DNA of 39,963 nucleotides from Candidatus Poribacteria bacterium (GTDB lineage Bacteria; Poribacteria; WGA-4E; WGA-3G). The notes beneath the pieces were generated by a model. It did not search any database. It was not told the origin of the DNA and saw only the letters and a program-made list of their open reading frames with translations. This document shows positions 8,632 to 15,210 of this stretch, piece by piece (position 1 is the first letter of the stretch; every line of letters begins with the position of its first letter). A program made the translations under genes and the position numbers. The stretch is from assembly GCA_022827225.1 (NCBI GenBank), contig JAJDTJ010000099.1, forward strand, positions 1 through 39,963, given 5' to 3'.

Positions 8632-8856
8632 TCAAACAGCAACCCCTGCTTCCGTTATGAAGACATCTAAAACAGGTTCTTCGAGTTCAAGGGCTTCTGT
8701 ACCAAAAGTCTCAATGTAGAATTCAATTGCAGAAGTCGCGTCAGCGACAGCATCCTCGTAGGTATCTCCTTCCGCCACGACAACACCTTTAAGACCGAGG
8801 GGATAGGCAACATAACCTTCCTTGTGTTTTTCAACGATAATCTTGAATGATTGCAT
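8632..8856 (-). CDS. HicB-like antitoxin-family protein (orphan)
   Basis: A 74-residue protein with the HicB-type N-terminal fold signature: a first strand (FKIIVEKH), EGYVAYPLGLKGVVVAEGDT, then YEDAVADATSAIEFYI. Full HicB antitoxins use such a domain to bind HicA, usually with a DNA-binding tail, which is absent here. No HicA-like gene lies next to it, so a role in toxin-antitoxin function is not supported; many short solitary HicB-domain proteins have no known function. AAGGAAA precedes the ATG. A degraded second hicB copy lies directly upstream (see the fragments at 8899-8928 and 11018-11105). Confidence 0.78.
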   Translation of the reverse strand: MQSFKIIVEKHKEGYVAYPLGLKGVVVAEGDTYEDAVADATSAIEFYIETFGTEALELEEPVLDVFITEAGVAV

Positions 8857-8898
8857 TTGGGATTTCCTTAGTAATTGTTGTCAAAATTCACAGTGTAT

Positions 8899-8928
8899 CA
8901 AACAGCAATCTTTGTTTCGGTAAGGTAA
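8899..8928 (-). pseudogene. 3'-end fragment of a second hicB-like gene
   Basis: Read leftward, this stretch encodes a tail LYLTETKIAV and then stop, close to FITEAGVAV and stop in the intact gene at 8632-8856. The DNA around both stops is alike (TTGCTGTTTGAT shared), and similarity continues into the following ACACT. An in-frame TGA lies one codon upstream of the matched segment. The match is only about 30-40 bp. Confidence 0.45.
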
Positions 8929-8965
8929 AGTCAGCGCCAAAACGTAAAAAGGCATTGACTTTACC
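8924..8965. terminator. 10-bp inverted repeat, possible terminator of the lipoprotein gene
   Basis: GGTAAAGTCA (8924-8933) and TGACTTTACC (8956-8965) form a perfect 10-bp stem with a 22-base loop, 27 bp beyond the stop of the leftward lipoprotein gene. No U-rich tail follows, so the terminator role is tentative. Confidence 0.4.
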
Positions 8966-8991
8966 CAGAGGTTTTAAGAATCTGCTATGAG

Positions 8992-9285
8992 TTATTTTCG
9001 CACGCTCACTGTTCGAGACGAGATCGTGATGGAACCGGCAACGACACCGATGATGAAGTCAATTGGCGTATATGAAGTTGTAATTTCATAATCGGTTGCT
9101 TCACCTGCCATAGCGTTTGTGTCAACGTCGTTGATTGGCACCAGCCCCCATACGATATACCATTGGCGTGCTTCTGTGACATTGTAACCTTGTGCTCCGT
9201 TCCCGACTTTATGGACGTGCGCTGAACAGCCGATGACGAATAACATTCCTACAATAAGGAAAGCGGCAGAAAGTCTTCTGAACAT
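8992..9285 (-). CDS. small lipoprotein, Bor-like
   Basis: A 97-residue protein with an N-terminal signal (RR, then a hydrophobic stretch) and a lipobox FVIGC with Cys20 as the lipidated residue. It should be anchored in a membrane facing the periplasm. The mature part, with RQWYIVWGLVPI and a later IDFIIGVVAGSITISSRTVSV, recalls the lambda Bor/TraT-associated lipoprotein pattern (a WG/SG...GxIT...V layout), but this is weak. GGAGGAATTTATC precedes the ATG. It is 39 bp downstream of another lipoprotein gene on the same strand. Confidence 0.72.
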   Translation of the reverse strand: MFRRLSAAFLIVGMLFVIGCSAHVHKVGNGAQGYNVTEARQWYIVWGLVPINDVDTNAMAGEATDYEITTSYTPIDFIIGVVAGSITISSRTVSVRK

Positions 9286-9324
9286 GATAAATTCCTCCGT
9301 GTGATACGCGCTTTTATGGCGCGT

Positions 9325-9945
9325 CTACTGTTTTTTCTCAATTAGGTTAATGGAACCGATTGATGATTCAATGGATCGCAGTTCGGTTTGGTAAACACTT
9401 TTCGGAATGTGATAATCGACCTGAAAAACGAGGGTTTCCGGTGCGTCACATATCAGTTTGATACGTACAAAATCGGTAGCGATAACCATTAATTGATGGA
9501 TGCGAAAAGCATCTTTTATGAAAACTGCCTGCTGAACCGTTGCCTTCGGAAATTGGTTCTGGTAAGCAGTTGTAAAGGTTTTTAATAAAGTTTCATCTGG
9601 TGCGATTTCGACCCCTTTTAATTTTGATACGACACACATCGCCTGCGAATCTTCATTCAAGAAAATCCAGCGCGGTACCATCTGTATTCCTTGTATGCGT
9701 TGGGAGTCCAATTTGTTGGTAACTTGCTGGAGCATTGCGTCATCAATCATTTTCCAATTTCTCGGTGCAGCGATTTTGATTCTGAGTGTTTCATCTGTCA
9801 CTGTAGGTTCGAGTCGGGATTCATCGACTTGAAAGACGAACGTTTCATAAGGTTGTTTCTTAGCGTTAGGTGAATCACACCCGACGAAACCGCTGATCAT
9901 AATGCCGCACAATAGAAATTGGAGAAATCCCGACCAATTTTTCAA
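9325..9945 (-). CDS. predicted lipoprotein, unknown function
   Basis: A 206-residue protein starting with TTG, chosen because GGAG lies 6 bp before it and the signal peptide starts there. The signal ends in the lipobox GFVGC (Cys23). The mature part is soluble, with IKIAAPRNWKMIDDAML and a later VRIKLICDAPETLVFQVDYHI. I recognise no domain family. It is probably an outer-membrane or inner-membrane anchored protein co-transcribed with the downstream small lipoprotein. Confidence 0.68.
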   Translation of the reverse strand: MKNWSGFLQFLLCGIMISGFVGCDSPNAKKQPYETFVFQVDESRLEPTVTDETLRIKIAAPRNWKMIDDAMLQQVTNKLDSQRIQGIQMVPRWIFLNEDSQAMCVVSKLKGVEIAPDETLLKTFTTAYQNQFPKATVQQAVFIKDAFRIHQLMVIATDFVRIKLICDAPETLVFQVDYHIPKSVYQTELRSIESSIGSINLIEKKQ

Positions 9946-10074
9946 TGTTTGCTCCGCAAGGAGGATGCTGGAAGTCCGGTTTATGGCTTATTAATGTGAC
10001 ACGTTAGTATTTACGCTTCAATCATATACTATTTTTCGATTAAATTCAGGAAAAAAAGAGATATGGCGCAATAA

Positions 10075-10692
10075 CTAATTTTGCCCACCAACTGTTTCAC
10101 TTGCTGCTTTGAAGACAGCATTAATCGCTCCGAAAAGAGCTGGCAAGTTATCTATACTGAAAGTTGTTCTGTTTTGTGTGAAACTGCCGTCAACAAGTTG
10201 CCCAAATTGCCATCGTTCACCATCGCTGACAATGCCGTATACGGGGACATCTGGCGCATCGTTTATTTTTTGCGCGGCTACCAGTTCCGCGAGGCACTGC
10301 CCCCAACCCTGCTCAAAATCGTTTTTCTTCGCCTCAACCAGTATTATCAAAGGGATACCGACAACTGTCATACCCAATTCGGATTTTGTAGCGATAAAGT
10401 AATCCGGTGTGCCGCTCAAGGTCTCATCGTAGGTGATGTTTTTTTTTACCCAGAGCGCGTAGCTATCGGCATATCCTTTATAAACTTCCCTTAGGATTGG
10501 GTAGATAACATTTTCACACCGAGCTCCCTCCGAGGCGTAGACATTGATATATTTCATGTTAAACTCGAGTTCGCTCAGAAATTGCTCTGAAGGATTCAAG
10601 ATTTCCTCCGCTCCGAGAAAGTTATCTGCCACGTAAGTAATCCTGAATTGCTCTTGAACGTCTGAGATGGCCTTGAAATTACTAAATACCAT
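10075..10692 (-). CDS. PD-(D/E)XK nuclease-like protein
   Basis: A 205-residue protein. The core has GTPDYF, then about 20 residues later PLIILVEAKKND, followed by GWGQCLAEL. This spacing of Asp, Glu-x-Lys and a helical Gln is the PD-(D/E)XK signature of restriction-endonuclease-like folds. An upstream helix with Glu (ENVIYPILREVYKGY) fits the fold's first conserved acid. A longer frame exists, but a perfect AAGGAGGT lies 8 bp before ATG 10692, so I start there. This start overlaps the end of the upstream coiled-coil gene by 11 bp, implying translational coupling. Its target (DNA, RNA, or inactive) is unknown. No methylase or helicase is nearby. Confidence 0.68.
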   Translation of the reverse strand: MVFSNFKAISDVQEQFRITYVADNFLGAEEILNPSEQFLSELEFNMKYINVYASEGARCENVIYPILREVYKGYADSYALWVKKNITYDETLSGTPDYFIATKSELGMTVVGIPLIILVEAKKNDFEQGWGQCLAELVAAQKINDAPDVPVYGIVSDGERWQFGQLVDGSFTQNRTTFSIDNLPALFGAINAVFKAASETVGGQN

Positions 10693-11005
10693 GATGGTCC
10701 ACCTCCTTTTTCTCACGTTCTTCAATAATTGCACGGCTAAACTCGTTATCTTCTGCACGAATGCCGTGGCGTGCCATACTCTTGCGAAGTTCTTCAAGTG
10801 GCATGAGTTCTATATCGGCAATTTCGAGATGTTCACGCATTTTCTGAATGGCTTGTGTCTCATATTGTTTAGCCGTTGTCTTTCGCCTCTTTGGCTCCGC
10901 AGGCTCTGATGTATCAACGAGTCCAGAAAGTTGCAGTGTCATATCTGCAACCACCTTTTCCAATTGATTTACCCTTTTTGCTAATGTTTCAAGCGTCTCT
11001 GCCAT
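10682..11005 (-). CDS. small coiled-coil protein, partner of the nuclease-like gene
   Basis: A 107-residue protein. The first about 30 residues (ETLAKRVNQLEKVVADMTLQ) form a clear heptad coiled coil, then a Pro/Lys/Arg-rich linker (EPAEPKRRKTT) and a helical, charged C-terminus. I know no family. Its last codons carry the ribosome-binding site of the nuclease-like gene and overlap it by 11 bp. This layout is common for pairs that act together, such as antitoxin/toxin or specificity/effector. The upstream region is a broken hicB-like gene, so its own initiation signal is weak. Confidence 0.65.
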   Translation of the reverse strand: MAETLETLAKRVNQLEKVVADMTLQLSGLVDTSEPAEPKRRKTTAKQYETQAIQKMREHLEIADIELMPLEELRKSMARHGIRAEDNEFSRAIIEEREKKEVDHHGI

Positions 11006-11017
11006 GGGAACACCCGC

Positions 11018-11105
11018 TTAAGTTCGCTTTCGCTCAGAACCTTTCAGACCAAACAGATAAGCGATATAACCTTCCTTGTGGTTTCAACGATAATTTTGAA
11101 GGCAT
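11018..11105 (-). pseudogene. 5' fragment of a second hicB-like gene
   Basis: The leader and N-terminal codons match the intact hicB-like gene at 8856: GAAATCCCAAATG, then, with two small indels restored, FKIIVE and KEGYIAYLFGLKG against FKIIVEKHKEGYVAYPLGLKG. After GLKG the homology stops and the frame closes at 11018-11020. As it stands, the ATG at 11105 reads out of frame. It is therefore a decayed copy, cut just before the coiled-coil gene. Confidence 0.72.
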
Positions 11106-11145
11106 TTGGGATTTCCCTCACTTTTCTATTCTCTGAGGTAAGAGT

Positions 11146-11388
11146 TCAGGCATCCTGCTCTTTCTTGAGTTTCTCTGCCTTTTTCTTTGCTTTATGCCGT
11201 TCATTTAACATGCCAAATTCACACGCTCTGTAGAGGCCGTCTAAGTGCTCAGGATCGGGTGTGTATTCTTCTTCTGTCGTAGAGGAAAACGATTGAATTA
11301 GGTAGGTACCTTCCATTTCATTAAATACTTGCCCAAATTTTTGAAAACTTTCCCGAAGTTTTCAAAATTCATTATTAATATTAGGCAT
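11146..11388 (-). pseudogene. short gene interrupted by an in-frame TGA within a hairpin
   Basis: A perfect ribosome-binding site (AAAGGAGGT) precedes ATG 11388, which opens an 80-codon frame broken at codon 9 by TGA (11362-11364). Beyond it the frame stays open for 71 codons and looks protein-like: KLRESFQKFGQVF, then an acidic middle and a Lys-rich helical end (KAKKKAEKLKKEQDA). One base change (TGA to TGG) would restore a whole protein. The TGA lies in a perfect 12-bp stem (11339-11350 with 11356-11367; loop TCCCG on the plus strand). It may be a nonsense pseudogene, a leader peptide with a hairpin, or a recoded stop. No family recognised. Confidence 0.6.
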
Positions 11389-11601
11389 GACAACCTCCTT
11401 TCTAGTCGGGTTCTACGTCGTTAAAATGCCTAAAATAGAGTATACCTTATATTGAATTAAAATGCAAATCTTTTCCCAATTTAGTCAGTGAGTTGTATGT
11501 ATAATAACGCACCTTGATACATTGTATCAAATAGAACGTGCCTATGGGTATAGAGTTCCAGACCTACGGAAAAGAGGTATACCGATTTCAGTGTTTTAGT
11601 T
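11389..11601. other. non-coding spacer upstream of the enolase-superfamily gene
   Basis: Between the broken short gene and the enolase-superfamily gene (345 bp in all, to 11733) I see no gene. It holds the palindrome at 11514-11530 and, further right, a good promoter (11602-11630), both listed separately. Confidence 0.6.
11514..11530. promoter_or_regulatory. palindromic operator candidate
   Basis: TTGATACATTGTATCAA is a perfect inverted repeat with 8-bp arms about a central T, the usual form of a dimeric regulator site. It lies 71 bp upstream of the -35 box of the promoter for the enolase-superfamily gene, a position that would suit an activator or distal repressor. No regulator gene is adjacent. 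Confidence 0.45.
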
Positions 11602-11630
11602 TTGACTCTTTTCACTGGTTTTGGTAGAAT
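11602..11630 (+). promoter_or_regulatory. sigma70-like promoter for the enolase-superfamily gene
   Basis: TTGACT (11602-11607) and TAGAAT (11625-11630) are 17 bp apart. The expected transcript would have a leader of about 95 bases before the ATG at 11734. Confidence 0.55.
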
Positions 11631-11733
11631 ATTGGGAACGCAAAGAAACAGTTAGAACAATCTAAAGTGAAAGATAGTTCCCGAGAATACAAGGAGATAG
11701 GCAATCCGTCAGGTAACTTGCTTAATATTTCCG

Positions 11734-13017
11734 ATGAAAATTACCGAGATTGAAGCGATTCCGTTGCGTGTGCCTTATGAGGAACGGATTCGTAAGCAAT
11801 ACTACCACTTCGCGATGACCGAGTTGGTCACGGTCTATAAATTCCATACCGATACCGGTCTCATCGGTCTCGGAGAGAACCCTGGACCGCCTTTTGACCA
11901 AGAGGTGTTGGATACCTATCTTGGCACCAACCCGTTCGATCATGTTATGGGTGAGGGACGTTTTAATCTTGACATGGCGTGCTACGACCTGATGGGTAAA
12001 CATCTTGGCTTGCCAGCGTGGAAACTGATGGGGCAGCAGGTTCGGCAGTGGGTTGCAATGGGTTGGTGGATGCCGTGTATGTCTCCTGAAGATACCATCG
12101 TTGAGGTTCAAGTTGCTGTTAAACAGGGGTATCGGGGTCTCAAATGCAAAGCGCGGGCGTTCTATGATGTCGTTGAGCAATCGAAGGCAATTCAGACGGT
12201 AGCACCTCCGGACTTTCGTGTGGAATTTGACTTCAACGGCTCGCTCATCAATGTTGAGAAGGCACTGCCTATCCTGCGGGAACTGGAGAAGGTTCCGGTT
12301 GTCAAAGGTCTTGAGGAGCCGATTTTTGCGTACGATGTAGAGGGTTGGCGGCGGTTGCATCGAGAGATTCGGATTCCGTTTTATCTGCACGGTGTCGGTG
12401 TTATCCGAGAGGGTGCATCGCGTCAACCTTCGGGTCCTTGGATTGGATTGCGTGCCGGGGATTTTGACGGTGCCCTGTGTAGCCATGAAAGTGTGAAGAG
12501 TGCGCTGGCATCGGGGTGGGCTTTTGCTGCAGCAAACACACCGATTCTGTTACAGTATGTCGGCACGGGTATCACGGCAGCGTTTGCGTGTCATCTGGGA
12601 GCCGTGATGCCGACTGCCACGCTGCCGGGTGTCACTGCCAGTCACGCATACCAGGACGATTTGATTGTTACGCCGCACGAAGTTCAGCGCGGATTTATGC
12701 GGGTGCCAGAGGGTCCCGGTTTGGGTGTGATATTAGATGAAGAGGCAGTGCAACGATATTCCGAAACGCCTGAGCCGAGATGGGATAGACATATCTCTGT
12801 TGTCACTTTGCCGGGTGGTATAAAGCACTACTACCGAAACTTGCAACAGGCGGAACGGCTCATGAAACAGGGCGTGGACGAATCGTATGCTCCTGGTGTG
12901 CGTCTCGACGAATGGGAGGATGACGGTAGCGAGGCGTTTGATACGTTATTCAAGCAGCTGCAGGAGAGTGACTGGCCTGTGTGGGAGGGTGAGTCACCGG
13001 ATTTCCACTATTTTTAG
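11734..13017 (+). CDS. mandelate racemase/muconate lactonizing-type enzyme (enolase superfamily)
   Basis: A 427-residue enolase-superfamily protein. The N-terminal capping domain is followed by a barrel with KCK (Lys137, Lys139) as candidate general base, Asp166 in VEFDFNGS and Glu194 in KGLEEPIF as metal ligands. At the position of the usual third acidic ligand the sequence reads IPFYLHGVG, with a His219 rather than Glu/Asp, so the metal site or activity may differ. The C-terminus has about 60 extra residues compared with usual members. There is no good ribosome-binding site near ATG 11734. The reaction (dehydration, racemisation or cycloisomerisation of an acid) cannot be assigned. It precedes a PhyH gene on the same strand. 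Confidence 0.82.
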   Translation: MKITEIEAIPLRVPYEERIRKQYYHFAMTELVTVYKFHTDTGLIGLGENPGPPFDQEVLDTYLGTNPFDHVMGEGRFNLDMACYDLMGKHLGLPAWKLMGQQVRQWVAMGWWMPCMSPEDTIVEVQVAVKQGYRGLKCKARAFYDVVEQSKAIQTVAPPDFRVEFDFNGSLINVEKALPILRELEKVPVVKGLEEPIFAYDVEGWRRLHREIRIPFYLHGVGVIREGASRQPSGPWIGLRAGDFDGALCSHESVKSALASGWAFAAANTPILLQYVGTGITAAFACHLGAVMPTATLPGVTASHAYQDDLIVTPHEVQRGFMRVPEGPGLGVILDEEAVQRYSETPEPRWDRHISVVTLPGGIKHYYRNLQQAERLMKQGVDESYAPGVRLDEWEDDGSEAFDTLFKQLQESDWPVWEGESPDFHYF

Positions 13018-13043
13018 GTGTGAGTCTATTTTTAGGTGTGAGT
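13008..13043 (+). repeat. 18-bp tandem duplication at the enolase-gene stop
   Basis: CTATTTTTAGGTGTGAGT occurs twice without a gap (13008-13025 and 13026-13043). The first copy contains the stop codon (13015-13017), so a slippage event duplicated the gene's end. Confidence 0.75.
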
Positions 13044-13323
13044 CTTTATAAATCCTTAGGTGCTGCAGCGGCTCCATCAGACAGATAAGGTTTATTCATT
13101 TTATAATCAGGACGGACGCAATTTTGACTGCAGCCTGTTCTGTTAGATGAGATTTCTCGGTAAACACAGCGTTCTGGTAGCACAAACTGTAGTTGGTTAA
13201 GGGTTAAGGGTTAAGAGAAACCCTCTTACCAACAACCAACAACCAACAACCACTTGCTACGAAAGAGCAGCATGCGTAAGCCCTAATAATTCAGTTGTGT
13301 GATCTCTAAAGGAGAAAAGCAGG
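13018..13323. other. non-coding spacer with simple repeats
   Basis: 306 bp without a gene. After the tandem duplication it carries TTAAGGG repeats (about 13198-13214), a small hairpin TAAGAG/CTCTTA (13212-13217 and 13223-13228), and an ACAACCA-type simple repeat to about 13251. I found no clear promoter for the PhyH gene that follows, only its ribosome-binding site AAAGGAG. Confidence 0.6.
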
Positions 13324-14133
13324 ATGATGACCCCTGAACAACGGTATCTATTTGATGTGACTGGATACCTTCACCTGAAGAATGTTCTGAGCGATGAAGA
13401 ATTGAAAGCGGCGCAAACGGCAGCGAATGAATATATCAGGACACCTACCGAGGAACTCCCACCCGGATTTGACTCCAGCAATAAAAACCTCCCGAACGGC
13501 TTTGCGTTTGCGAAGCCATTAGAAGCACTCACAATGCACCGATCAACGTGGCCCATCATCAAGGAGTTGACAAGGGATAAACTGCAACTCTTTCGTGGAA
13601 CGATGATTGCGGATCGGGCGGGTGTATCGGAGTCGGCGGAAGGGCTCCGCTTGCATTGCGCACGAGAAGATTTTGGGTGGCATTGTAATCGCTATGAGGT
13701 CCGGGAGGGTCGTATTTTTTGCGATGATTTTGTGGTTTTTCCGTATCTGTATGACGTGCATCCGGGAGATGGTGGCTTGCTTGTTGTTCCCGGTACACAC
13801 AAGACGGTTTTTGATCGACCGGAACATCTTTTCAATAACGGAAAGATTGAAGACGCTGGTGCTATTCCGCCAGGGGTCGTTAACGTCACGCCAAAAGCCG
13901 GAGATGTTGTGATTATCTCTGAACTTCTGACACACGGTGCGTTGCCTTGGAAACCGAAGGATCGGTATCGTTGCATCCTGACCTTACGCTATAGACCGCA
14001 ACACCGTGGTGAGAGTCGGGTGTCTGAAGAGGTGAGGGACCGACTCTCGCCGGAGACGTTGGAACTCATTTCCCGTGCAGACCATTACCACACGAAAGAG
14101 ATTGTTAAGAAAGATGTTGTTACGTTGACGTAA
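13324..14133 (+). CDS. phytanoyl-CoA dioxygenase (PhyH) family protein, non-canonical metal motif
   Basis: A 269-residue PhyH-fold protein. DVHPGDGGLLVVPGTHK is the family's typical segment, and ISELLTHGALPWK supplies the distal His204. At the expected HxD motif the sequence is FGWHCNRYE (His120, Asn122), so the usual Asp ligand is absent; His111 (LRLHCARED) is another possible ligand. It may belong to a divergent subfamily or bind metal differently. AAAGGAG precedes ATG 13324. Its stop is 6 bp from the stop of a convergent PhyH gene with a canonical triad. Confidence 0.84.
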   Translation: MMTPEQRYLFDVTGYLHLKNVLSDEELKAAQTAANEYIRTPTEELPPGFDSSNKNLPNGFAFAKPLEALTMHRSTWPIIKELTRDKLQLFRGTMIADRAGVSESAEGLRLHCAREDFGWHCNRYEVREGRIFCDDFVVFPYLYDVHPGDGGLLVVPGTHKTVFDRPEHLFNNGKIEDAGAIPPGVVNVTPKAGDVVIISELLTHGALPWKPKDRYRCILTLRYRPQHRGESRVSEEVRDRLSPETLELISRADHYHTKEIVKKDVVTLT

Positions 14134-14139
14134 GCGGGC

Positions 14140-15015
14140 CTAATGAACGGGTCTAACTGCTGGTGCGCCGTGCTGCTCACACCACTCTGTGAGTGGACTT
14201 TCACTGCCACTCGGAATGAATTCTTTTGTTTTTGTGAAGGGTTCACCAACCAGATACTGCTCAAGTGGCGTGAGTTTATCTAACAACGTCTGTTCCTGTG
14301 TCCGATAGTCCATCGGCATCAACCATCGGTATCCGTAGCCGACCATTATACCTTTACGGATCTGGTCGGTTAAGTTCGCAGCTCCTGCATGAAAGGTCCG
14401 GTTTTCAAATAGTAGGCAATCCCCGGGCTGTAAACTCGCTTCAACTGCGCCTTCGGGATCCGCCTGTCCTTTTGGTATGGGAACGCGTTCGAGGAGATGG
14501 TTGCTACCGGGTGCGACAAGTGTTACGCCAGAATTGGGTTCACTCAGATCGGTGAAGTAGTAGGCGCATTTTAGCAAGATGCGTGGTACCTTGTTGCCGT
14601 GTGTTGTCGTTGCCATGGCGTAGTCTCGATGCCAACCGGGTCTGCGAGCGGTATCGGGTGTGCCCGGTGGGTCGGGGTGTTTGTATATCAAGTGTGAGGT
14701 CATGAGTTGCAAGTGGGCGCCGAGCAGCTGGACGACAACGGGGAGGATGGTCTTCTGCGTAAGAAGTGGTATTAAGGCATCGTCAATAGAGATGCTATTT
14801 CGGAAGCTGTCGTATAATCCGTCGAAATTTTGTTGACGGTTCTCGCGCCGATCGCTCGCTATGAGCCGGTCGCTTGCCTCAATGAGTTCGCCGATGGTAT
14901 CTGAGTCCAGCACATTGCGGACGATGAGATAGCCGTTGTCGTCAAAGTGGCGGATATCTTCATCGGAGAGTGGGTGCCAGTCGAGGTCGATTGTTGCTTC
15001 GTTTGTGTGTGCCAT
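14140..15015 (-). CDS. phytanoyl-CoA dioxygenase (PhyH) family protein
   Basis: A 291-residue Fe(II)/2-oxoglutarate oxygenase. The facial triad is complete: His129 and Asp131 in GWHRDYA and His209 in RTFHAGAAN, with Arg220 as candidate 2-oxoglutarate contact. LVAPGSNH is the PGSH-type segment (with Asn). It is one of three PhyH proteins here, and they are not recent duplicates of each other, judging by low similarity outside motifs. Start MAHTNEATID; GGAGCAAAAC precedes it. Substrate unknown; relatives hydroxylate lipids, ectoine-type solutes or secondary metabolites. Confidence 0.88.
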   Translation of the reverse strand: MAHTNEATIDLDWHPLSDEDIRHFDDNGYLIVRNVLDSDTIGELIEASDRLIASDRRENRQQNFDGLYDSFRNSISIDDALIPLLTQKTILPVVVQLLGAHLQLMTSHLIYKHPDPPGTPDTARRPGWHRDYAMATTTHGNKVPRILLKCAYYFTDLSEPNSGVTLVAPGSNHLLERVPIPKGQADPEGAVEASLQPGDCLLFENRTFHAGAANLTDQIRKGIMVGYGYRWLMPMDYRTQEQTLLDKLTPLEQYLVGEPFTKTKEFIPSGSESPLTEWCEQHGAPAVRPVH

Positions 15016-15210
15016 TGTTTTGCTCCATATTTTTGTAAAGGAGATATACTACTTTTCAGGGTTGTGGATCACTTAACTTACTAATGTCACGAGGTGAAAT
15101 TCGCTATCCTGAAATGTACCTTCGGGTGCTGCAAAAATTTTATGCAATTGCTCTGTATATTTCTTACATGCTTCTAACTGAACCTCCACAGATAATACAA
15201 GGATTAAGGC

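Noticed and set aside
8632..8856. Complete HicAB toxin-antitoxin system
   Set aside because: No HicA-like gene lies on either side; the neighbouring fragments are also hicB-like.
11339..11367. Selenocysteine insertion element for the TGA at 11362
   Set aside because: The stem includes the TGA itself and the loop is only about 9-14 bases away, unlike the bacterial SECIS layout; the loop lacks the usual GU features.
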